Shown one piece after another: positions 1 to 8,165 of a stretch of DNA of 23,180 nt. Position numbers and translations under genes: made by a program. Each line of letters opens with the position of its first letter. The first letter of the stretch is position 1. Source of the DNA: Phytophthora quininea (Eukaryota; Oomycota; Peronosporomycetes; Peronosporales; Peronosporaceae); NCBI GenBank assembly GCA_011947345.1, contig JAAVTG010000024.1, positions 1 through 23,180 on the forward strand, written 5' to 3'. Below the pieces are notes generated by a model, which saw only the letters and a list, made by a program, of their open reading frames with translations, was not told the origin of the DNA and ran no database searches.

Positions 1-3000
1 GGATCCAGCTAGATATACGGCGCGGAAGTGTGGCCGACGTCCCTGTAGAGAATGCAGAGGACCGAGGCCCGCAGGAGTGCCTGGTGTGGCAGTTTGTGCT
101 GCAGGAGTTCGACATCGGCTTGCAACTGCTGCAGAATGACACAATTGTGCAAGATTCAGGACGCTTTAAAGCAGCAGAAGCTCACAATGAAGACGGACAA
201 GACAATGCAGTTTCAATGCAACTTGATACAATAGAGTCGACGGTGGAAGGGAGCTTTGATACTGTCGATAAAGACAGTAACTACACCTTGCGCTGGGATA
301 ATTCCTACTCGCTGGTGCGCCACAAAACGGTGCGGTACAGATACCTCGTAACGTCAAAGCGAGCCGTTGCAGCAGCGGAGTTGGCAGTGCAAGAATCGCA
401 GTCAAGACTACAACGACGGGCGAGGAGAGCTGCAGCGGGATTTCCATTGCCTTATCTGTCGAGGAAATTATCTCAGGAGCGAGAGATGACGGACGAAGAA
501 AGGAGGGAGAACCATGACCGACTGACTGCAAATTTTGAACAAGCGGTGATGGATATGGTCTCGATATTTATTGCAAGCCCGGACAGTCCACTTCATGAAG
601 GAGCTGTACGGCCATTTATCCTTGCTTTAGAAACCGTGTTGTGCAATGGAGTCAAGCAAGAGCTTTTGGATTTATGGCCAGAGACGCCGTACTATGATTT
701 TTTGCTGGATACGCGCCAAGTCCTACGCGATGATATGGGTATTGTGGAAGAAGTACAAGCTGGAGAGCCGCCACTCAACTTGCAGTACCTCGGTTGGAAT
801 CGATCGCGTGCTTTTCTTCTACTGGCTTTGAATAAGGGCATTTTGCAACGAGCATTTGAGGTGCGTACTACTTCGATTCACTTCGTTTAGTGCTGTGATC
901 CTTACGCATAACGTTTTGTGGCAGAATCTGACCAAGCGCAGGATGTTGGTGGAAAAGTACTACGAGCCTACAGCTTTGCTGTACAACTATGAAAATGCAC
1001 GGAAGCTCTCATCTTTTCTGAGCGCTCTAAATGGGGTCAAGTTCTTATTGTCGGCATTTCCTGACGAAGATGTTGAAGATAAAGCTGATTTCCCAAAGAA
1101 CATGAAGCAATGCGATCCTGAGTCGCGACTTCCAGGAGATGGCTTGGCATTGCTTAATGGTGTAGATGGCGATACTTTGCTGGTTAAAACCTTCGACAGG
1201 GATCCGGATGAAATCAAGCACCTTGAGGATTGCACGTTGCCCCGTTACATGCTTCACGGGAAGGATTTTGAGGATGTTTTCATTGGGTATGTATTCGCTG
1301 TATAACCGTGTTTTCGCCGTGGAGATTGGGTCTTAATTTATGGGTGAATGCTGCTTGTAGTCGATCTGCGGTCGAACGTCGCTCCTTTTCGACTATGACT
1401 ATGGGGACACTCTAATAATCCTGCTGCAGCTACAAGTGCAGACACAAGACATTATGGTGTCCTTTGTAGGCGAAGGGGATCAAGCCCTGACCGAGCCGCT
1501 AACTTTGTCGGCTACTGATGGTTTGACAGAACTGACAGTTCGCCTAAAGGAGAATCCCGTCGAGTGTCTTGCTGTGAAACTGGACAACTCCTACTCGGTG
1601 GTTCGATCGAAACAAATTCGTATTCGCTGCGTGTGTGTTGATCTGCATACATATTGCTCGGCGTGGGAAGGGTGTGTCGACATGGCAAAATCGATCACCT
1701 GGAACAACGCTTCTAAGACTGGGGGCGAGCGGTGCGCAAACTATATGACGTCACAACACATGCAGGAGCAAGAAGAAGTGACGCTACAACGGAAACAAGA
1801 TGCTGACAACGATGGCCAGAATGCTGGTGGGGAGAGAGGATTGCGATCATCGTTGCTTTCCATGCCTGTTTTGTACTTTGTCAACGGCTTACTGTCAAGC
1901 GATGAGGGGTAGAGTCTTGCGACCAATGCTTGACCCCGTTCTCGTTTTTAGTCGGCAGCATGAATGCCCGATCTGTAAGCGAGTGGTATGTATACCATGT
2001 TCTCGGCACTACGCTCAAGTGAACGGTAAAGGGTCTGAGGTGAAAGTTTGTGATGGCTGCTTTGTCAAGGAAAAGGATAACGAGGTGCGTGTCATTGTCT
2101 TATCGGTATGCTTTGCTGGTATATCTAACAATTTTTGATGAAGAGGAAACGCCTTGCTTGTATGAAAGACAAAATGGGTGATGGAGGTGGCGAATGCCCT
2201 GAATACACTGCGTTACGACGCGATCCAGCCTTGGAAAAATACTTTAAAATGCTCAACTTTGGCGTGCCGTCGAGCGGGGTTGCTCAAAAGATGATTCAAG
2301 ATGAAGTGCCATCCGACAAGGTCGCAATTTTGCCGCCGGTTCCGATGGGAGTAGTGCTGAGGGGTTGGCAAGAAGGAAAAAGTACGCAAAGATATGTACT
2401 GTGTGTAGGCTGAGTCTTTAAAGCTAACCGTATTCTACTCGATGTTCATAGACGAGAACGCACAGGTAGTCATGGGCTAAAGCGACGTGACAGCACATTC
2501 CGAAAAGTGTACTGGACGAACTTGGAGTCAACGAAAGCTCAAGAAACGATTTGGTCACGCGTAACTTCAAGACGAAAGACCGCTCCGATTACATTGTCCC
2601 CAAACGATTTCCATGAGTTGGAAGATCTCTTTGGCAACTCTATGACGACATCTCCTGCAAAGGTTAAGGCTAAGCAGCAGAAAGCGTTTTCTGCGCTAGA
2701 CTCACGACGATCAAACAATATTTCAATCGGCTTGAGTCGATTCAAGGCAGAAGGTGGAGCAGAGGCCATCTTAGAGGCCCTGAAGAGCTGTGATTTTGAG
2801 TTCCTCACCGTCGACAGGCTGACAAGTTTGCAAGATATTGCGCCAAATGCTGTAGAAGTCAAGCGGTATTCGAACTTTCGACGCTCGCGATCAAGACTCG
2901 AGCTGTCGGAAAATTTCTGGTTGATATGTGCGAGATATCCCGAGTGGCAGAAAAGGTATTGTTTGATCTTTTACCACCTTGGATTGGTTAAGTCATTTGA

Positions 3001-5052
3001 CGTCTTGCTGGTTTTGTAGATCAATGCTATGCTTTTGTGTCACAATTTGCTCATCAACAGCAGGAACTGCATAACCGGATCCAAGTAATCACCAAAGCGT
3101 GCTACGAAGTTTTACACAGCGAACGACTGGCACGATGTTTTGAGTTGGTCCTGGCTATAGGAAACCTGCTCAATACCGGCACAGAGCTCGAGGATGCGCA
3201 TGGCGTAACTTTATCTTCCCTTTTGAAGGTTCGTTGGCTGGTTGGTGGCTGGCCTCAATGGAGAATTCTCTAAATTTAATATTTGTAGCTATCAGAAACC
3301 AAGGCGATCGATCAGAGTTTGACCTTACTCCAATTCATTGTCAAGCTTATTCATGTACGTCCATCGATATAGCTTCCGTGTCACTGACTCATATGCTGAC
3401 GAGTCTGTGCTGTCAGGATCGGGGTGAAGGCGATGTGTTGCTATTGATAAACGAGCTTGGCACCTTCGTCGAAGCTAAAAGGTTCTCGAACTCAATTTGT
3501 GAAGCTCAAGCAAGATCACTACGCCACGAAATCATCAAAATTGAACAAGAAATCAAAGAGGACATGGTCAACGACTTGAAGCGATTCAATAAAGCAGAAG
3601 ATCTCCGACGACGTCGCATTAGCGAAGAAAGAATGGAGCACCAGCGTGCAACATCCAAAATGACATCTGTGGATACGAGTATTGCGTCGCGGAGCGCTCT
3701 ACTCAACGCTATCCGGGAGCGGAATAACAACACGAACACAGCTCGCGGAGAAGGTGATGGAACGGAAGATGCAGACAACAAGCATCGTGTTGAAATGCTT
3801 CCAGGGATTCGAACCAGCAAGGCAACCGTACCAGATGACCATGACAGTTCACGTCAATCGCTTTTATCCGCCATTCGCACCCGGTCAAACGTTGACTCAG
3901 CAGACGAAGAAAATTCCATCAAGCTGAGCGATAAAAAGCACCTACTCGCTAATAGAAGAACAGCACTGTTGGCTGCGGTTCGTCAGAGGCGGGAACCATG
4001 TGAATCACCTTCTACATTAGAAGATGCTGTAGGTGCAGATGCTCCGTCTGCTCTTCTTGCTGCCATTCAACAAAAGGGTCAGCCAAGTTCATCCTCAACA
4101 GACTTGGGCGGAACAGCACGCACGGCAATGTTGGCCGCAATTCGAGAGAGATCCAAACCCAAATCTACCGATGTCGGACTTAGTCATCAAGAAAAATTGT
4201 CCCCGTCAGTATAAAACGGAAAGCAAGTTCATATCTGTGATGCGAGGCCGGTTGCTGGAAGTTAAGGTAGCGTTTGAGGATATCGAGATGGAAATGGAGA
4301 CCATGCAGTCTGTCTGGGAAGGCACGGCGAGGTATCTGGCCGAAGACCCCGTGGGGTCATCATCTGAATATGTTTTCGGCCTGCTCTACCGATTCCTGCT
4401 AGACATTAAGGTTGCCAAGACGCTGCTATTTCGCAAAGGACTGAGCTTTGCCAGTGAAGCGAACGCGTTGCTTCCACATGCCCGTACGTGTTTGTGATCG
4501 ATGATGGTACTGCGTATTGTTTGGCGAGGCTAACTTCCTTGTGGTGTAGCTGTCGGCAGCACAGTTGCTACTAAACTTGGTCCTGGGGTTATCACGGCGC
4601 TACGTATCGCTGACAAGCGTATCGAAGTGAAGTTTCCGTGGAGTCGAGAAGCATATTTGGCGCCATCGTCCATCCTGTCTGTGGGCAGTCTCGTGCGCTG
4701 CCGTCTCTGGGGAGTCGGCATTATTCGGAAGACTTGCTACGATGTGGGCTTTTGCGATGTTCGCTTCTCTTTCGGCTACGGCAACGTTCGTGTCGAGGAT
4801 TTGACTCCTGAGACATCATCCAACAATGAACAACTACGACTTGACATACTAGCCACTGGGTTTCGGATCAGAGACCCTGTTGTGACGCCTTTCGGGTGTG
4901 GACATGTTCAATCGATTCGAGGAAAGCCGCAGAGTCCATCAGCGGTGCTTTCGGTAGGTTTGCTTGATTCTGAGACTGACATACATGGAGAAGAGCGCTC
5001 CTGCATGGCTGTTGCGTTTGTCTCTGCAAGCCGTGTCAAAAGGAACTACTAG
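1..5052 (+). CDS. Multidomain formin: GOLD-RUN-GOLD-FYVE-FH2 with internal WH2-like array (5' partial)
   Basis: An actin-nucleating formin with membrane-targeting modules, open at the left edge with no start codon visible. Exons inferred from splice signals and phase: 1-860, 925-1290, 1361-1826, 1913-2084, 2144-2400, 2452-2955, 3020-3228, 3289-3354, 3417-4483, 4550-5052, giving about 1,490 residues. Domains in order: GOLD-like (about 50-350); RUN (about 515-1040, ending in the typical YEPTALL and LSALNGVKFLL helices); a second GOLD-like (about 1385-1620); FYVE (1916-2075, four CxxC pairs and RQHEC in place of the usual RRHHC); a WASHC3-like motif (DPALEKYFKMLNFGVPS, about 2220-2280); FH2 (from KVYWTNLE, with ETIW, GNLLNTG and LLKLSETK). 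Five WH2/DAD-like helices then interrupt FH2, whose last part (ARYLAEDP, FGLLYRFLLD) resumes at about 4225. Three beta-barrel-like repeats close the protein. The FH1 region is reduced to PPVP. Frame breaks at 1945-1949, near 2951/3033 and at 4192-4204 look like missing homopolymer bases. Confidence 0.82.
1913..2084 (+). other. FYVE zinc-finger exon with single-base frame break
   Basis: This exon encodes the FYVE finger of the formin. The first pair is CDQC and the later pairs are CPIC, CIPC and CDGC, with RQHEC standing where FYVE domains bind phosphatidylinositol 3-phosphate. The first pair and the other three lie in different frames. The switch occurs at the five-T run 1945-1949. One extra T would give exactly the 12-residue spacing between the second and third cysteines seen in EEA1-type FYVE fingers. 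I infer a lost base rather than a true mutation. An alternative is that tttttag at 1945-1951 is a splice acceptor, but that would remove the first CxxC. Confidence 0.7.
3690..4151 (+). repeat. Five WH2/DAD-like helix repeats inside the formin FH2 domain
   Basis: Five copies of a short amphipathic motif, roughly (S/T)xLLxAI+x(R/K), lie in one frame: RSALLNAIRER (3690-3722), RQSLLSAIRTR (3852-3884), RRTALLAAVRQR (3954-3989), APSALLAAIQQK (4041-4076) and ARTAMLAAIRER (4116-4151). Spacers are polar and low in complexity. The motif matches the N-terminal helix of WH2 actin-monomer-binding sequences and also formin DAD helices. The LKKV tail of classical WH2 is absent. Codons differ between copies, so the array is old rather than a recent DNA repeat. 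Confidence 0.75.
4550..5052 (+). other. Three small beta-barrel-like repeats at the formin C-terminus
   Basis: The last exon follows a 66-bp intron (4484-4549, GTACGT..GTAG) in matching phase. It encodes three degenerate units built as V-G-x2-V-x-T-x-x-G-x-G-x-I followed by a short strand pair: VGSTVATKLGPGVITALR, then VGSLVRCRLWGVGIIRKT, then RDPVVTPFGCGHVQSIRG. From memory, similar 'TPFGxGxV' units recur in large oomycete proteins and look like SH3/KOW-sized barrels. Their function is unknown to me. The stop codon is at 5050-5052. Confidence 0.5.
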
Positions 5053-5143
5053 AAAGAAAAGGCAACACGATTCATGCTATTTCGCCACGATATAAAGCAA
5101 ACAACGGTACTACATCTGTGACCATGTTTCGTGGCAAAGACGA
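5053..5143. other. Convergent 3' intergenic gap, formin/ALDH
   Basis: Only 91 bp separate the stop codons of two convergent genes, so their 3' UTRs must be very short or overlap. I see no gene in it. Confidence 0.6.
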
Positions 5144-6626
5144 CTACGCCTTGAGGTACCACGCGAACGGCTTGTCGGCGACATACGTGCAGATCTGCTT
5201 GGGTTCCAAGTAAGAGTTCAAGCCGAACGGACCAAGCTCACGACCGATGCCGCTCTTCTTCACGCCACCCCACGGCAGCTGCACGAAACAAGGTTGAGAG
5301 CAGTTGTTCCAGACAATCCCGGCACGCAGATTCTTGGTCACGCGCTTGAGCTGTTCATCGTTGGCAGTGAACACTGCAGATGCCAAGCCGAACTCCGAGT
5401 CGTTGGCAAGAGCTACCGCTTCTTCTTCAGTTATGAACGTCATCACAGACAGGACGGGACCGAAGATTTCTTCTTTCCACACGCGCATGTCTGCCGTGAC
5501 GTTTGTGATGATCGTCGGAGGCACAAAGTATCCCTTACCACCAGCAGGGAGGGTTCCCTGTGCGACCGTAGCTCCTGCTTCCTTGGCGCTGTTGATGTAG
5601 CCAAGCACCTTTTGTTGCTGCGGCTTGCTGACTAGAGGACCCATCTGCACCTTTTCATCCAGCGGGTCGCCCAGCACAAGCTTCCGAGACTCTGCCACGA
5701 GCTTCGTGATGAACTCGTCAGCAATGTCCTCTTTACTAGCAGGCGAGACGTGGCGCTGCAGATCTGGCCGTTGGTCCAGAAGCAGCCGAACATGACCCAC
5801 TCAACCGTGCGTTCGATGTTGGTCTTGTCGAAGACAAGGGCAGGAGACTTGCCACCCAGCTCCAGTGAGATCTTCTTGATGTCCTTAGCAGCCGTCTCCA
5901 TGATGCGTCGTCCAGTGGGGACGCTCCCAGTAAACGCCACCTTGTGCACATCCGGGTGTTCCACCAGTGCAGCGCCAGCTTCCGCTCCCAAGCCGTTGAC
6001 AACGTTCAACACGCCAGCAGGCAGACCAGCGTCCGCTGCAATCTGTGCCAGCTGCAGCGCACTTATTGGCGTCAGCTCCGAGGGCTTGAGCACTACAGTA
6101 CACCCGGCAGCAAGGGCAGGAGCGAGCTTCCACAGAGCCATGAGAGCTGGATAGTTCCACGGGATAATGGCGCCCACAACTCCCACAGGCTCGTAGCGGA
6201 GCGCTCCCAAAAGTCCTCTAGTGGGAGGTCCACCTTCTCATACTGACGTTTGTCCAGCGCCTCGGCAGCGTCTGCATAGTACTGGAAGCAGCCAGCCACG
6301 TCTTCCATGTCCCACACCGACTCGGCTAGAGGTTTGCCCATGTCGACGGTCTCCAAGCGACTCAGCGCCTGTGTGCGCTTCTCCACTAGTGTCGCCATCT
6401 TGCGCAGGTACACGGCGCGTTCTGCGCCCGAGGTGACTCCCCAGCTGATGAACGCTCGCTTCGCAGCTTGCACTGCGAGGTTCACGTCTTCGGCGGTGGC
6501 GCTGGCCACCTGCTGCACCACCGACTCGTTGGCAGGGTTCAGCACGTCCATGTATTTCTTCTGCGTCGGCGCCACCCACTTGCCATCGATGAAGAGCTCC
6601 TTGAGGTCGGGAATCGGTTCACTCAT
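5144..6626 (-). CDS. Betaine-aldehyde-dehydrogenase-like ALDH (ALDH9/ALDH10 type)
   Basis: NAD(P)-dependent oxidation of an aldehyde, probably an aminoaldehyde or betaine aldehyde, to the acid. The start [17 protein letters not shown] aligns with plant betaine aldehyde dehydrogenases. Landmarks follow in order: [42 protein letters not shown], catalytic Glu in LELGGKSP, catalytic Cys in [21 protein letters not shown], and the BADH-like tail WNNCSQPCF with [15 protein letters not shown]. It is intronless, about 494 residues, a normal family length. Two frame breaks, at the AAAA run 6209-6212 and the TTT run 5732-5734 (plus-strand bases), are each repaired by one base, so I treat the gene as intact. 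A leftmost start in the same frame would be TTG at 6659; ATG at 6626 fits the family. No C-terminal SKL peroxisome signal (it ends WYLKA). It is divergent from FEN1, 158 bp apart. Confidence 0.93.
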
Positions 6627-6657
6627 GGTCTTCTTGGTTGCTTGCTGGCCTTGGAGC

Positions 6658-6670
6658 AAAACGGAGAATG
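6658..6670 (-). promoter_or_regulatory. Initiator-like core promoter of the ALDH gene
   Basis: On the minus strand this reads CATTCTCCGTTTT, close to the oomycete initiator CATTYYNCAWTTT, and lies 32 bases upstream of the ALDH ATG. That distance fits the short 5' UTRs of oomycete genes. Confidence 0.55.
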
Positions 6671-6741
6671 CTGCTGATCAAAAGATCGCACTTCAACTTG
6701 ATGTGCGGAACACCACTGTTCCCGTTACACGGTACATTTCG

Positions 6742-6754
6742 TTTTTGGCGGGAA
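6742..6754 (+). promoter_or_regulatory. E2F-like site upstream of FEN1
   Basis: TTTTTGGCGGGAA contains TTTGGCGGGA, a close match to the E2F/DP consensus TTTSSCGS. It sits about 31 bases before the FEN1 ATG and directly before an initiator-like element. FEN1 is an S-phase gene in other eukaryotes, so cell-cycle control is a reasonable inference. Confidence 0.5.
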
Positions 6755-6758
6755 CGAG

Positions 6759-6771
6759 TCATTTTCGGATT
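6759..6771 (+). promoter_or_regulatory. Initiator-like core promoter of FEN1
   Basis: TCATTTTCGGATT matches the TCATTYY core of the oomycete initiator. It lies about 14-26 bases upstream of the FEN1 ATG and abuts the E2F-like site, giving a compact promoter. Confidence 0.55.
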
Positions 6772-6784
6772 CCAACACGTCGCC

Positions 6785-7949
6785 ATGGGAATCAAGGGAC
6801 TGATGAAGCTGCTGCAGGAGGAGGCTCCGTCCTGCATCAAGGAAGTGGAGAAGATGTCTGCTTTGGCTGGCCACGCAGTGGCTATCGACGCCAGTATGGC
6901 GCTGTACCAGTTCTTGATTGCTATTCGCTCCGGAGATGGCGGAGGTCCGTCCCAAGCTTTAACCAATGCCGACGGAGAGGTGACGTCTCACCTACAAGGA
7001 ATGTTCTCGCGTACCATCCGCATGATGGAGAACGGCCTCAAGCCTGTGTACGTATTCGACGGCAAGCCGCCTACCATGAAGAGCGGGGAGCTGGCCAACG
7101 CAGCGACCGTCGCGCAGAGGCCCAAAAGGCGCTGGAAGAGGCCACGGAGAAGGGAAACCAGGAAGACATCGACCGCTTTAATAAGCGGCTGGTGCGGGCC
7201 ACACCACAGCACAATGAAGACTGCAAGGAGCTGCTACGGCTCATGGGAGTGCCGCACATTACGGCGCCCTGTGAGGCTGAAGCGTCGTGTGCGGAACTGG
7301 CCAAAGGAGGACGAGTGTATGCTGCTGGCACGGAAGATATGGACGCACTGACGTTCGGTGTGCCTGTGCTGTACCGTCGACTGACAGTGTCGCCGGCGAA
7401 GAAGATCCCGATCCTGGAGATCCGACTGCAGCGTGCTCTGGAGGAGCTGGAGCTGACCCAGGAGCAGTTTGTGGACTTGTGCATCTTGTGCGGATGCGAC
7501 TACTGCGACTCGATTCGAGGAGTGGGTCCGAAGAAGGCGTTTGCGGGAATTAAGGAGCACAAGAACATTGAGAACTTCCTTACTGCTCTGCAGAAGTCTA
7601 AGAGCAAAGGTGTGGTTATCCCGGACGAGTGGCTGGGTGAGAACCCAATCTACAAGGGAGCGAGAGAGATGTTCTTGCAGGCGGAAGTGGTGGACCCCAA
7701 GGAAACGGAGATCAAGTGGAGAGACCCCATGGAGACCGAGCTAGTGGACTTCCTCTGCAAGAAGCACGGCTTCCAGGAAGAGCGCGTGCTCTCCGCCATC
7801 ACACGGCTCAAAAGTCCAAGAGCACGCAGTCTCAGAAACGTCTGGACAGTTTCTTCACGGTGCTGCCAGGCGCAGGTACCAAGAAGCGTAAAGCTCCCGT
7901 GGCCAAGGGCGGCAAGAAAGGAGCCACCACCAAGAAGGGCAAAAAGTAA
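6785..7949 (+). CDS. FEN1: Flap endonuclease 1
   Basis: Structure-specific 5' flap endonuclease for Okazaki fragment maturation and long-patch base excision repair in the nucleus. The start [10 protein letters not shown] is the family N-terminus, whose Gly2 must be exposed. Metal-binding acidic residues are all visible: [29 protein letters not shown] and [17 protein letters not shown]. Near the C-terminus QKRLDSFF is a PCNA-binding PIP box (QxxLxxFF), followed by a Lys-rich tail ([14 protein letters not shown]). It is intronless, about 388 residues, against about 380 in animals. Two frame breaks, at AA 7097-7098 (within [13 protein letters not shown]) and AAAA 7810-7813 (just before [10 protein letters not shown]), are each repaired by one A, so the gene is probably intact. 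An upstream in-frame reading to 6638 exists but is not conserved. Confidence 0.96.
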
Positions 7950-8165
7950 ACAGGATAGGCAAGCAGGTGCGAATTTCGGCATGATCAATTTCGTTTTTAC
8001 TTTGTTAGATCAAGTACAACGTGTGTTCACAAGACAAGTGCCTTATACATTACCTGGGCACCATGTTGGTTGCCCGAATCGAAAATTAAATAGCTAATCG
8101 GCACAGGATAATGACAATGACGCCGGCATGAGCTCATGCCAACGCAGAGCTGGAGTTGGGAGCTC
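7950..8165. other. Convergent 3' intergenic gap, FEN1/TBC gene
   Basis: 216 bp between convergent stop codons. It includes an AT-rich stretch (7980-8090) that probably holds 3' end signals of both genes. No gene is seen. Confidence 0.5.

Noticed and set aside
1945..1951. tttttag as a splice acceptor within the FYVE region
   Set aside because: It would delete the first CxxC pair; one missing T restores an exact FYVE spacing.
4173..4209. 37-bp intron to explain the frame change before the last FH2 part
   Set aside because: Phase fits, but 37 bp is shorter than every other confident intron here; paired homopolymer losses are more likely.
5294..6246. Plus-strand open frames opposite the ALDH gene (up to 134 codons)
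   Set aside because: Antisense shadows of a strongly conserved minus-strand coding sequence; no domain and low-complexity composition.
6307..6790. N-terminal extension of the FEN1 frames upstream of 6785
   Set aside because: Overlaps the ALDH start on the other strand and the promoter; FEN1 requires the conserved MGIKGL start.
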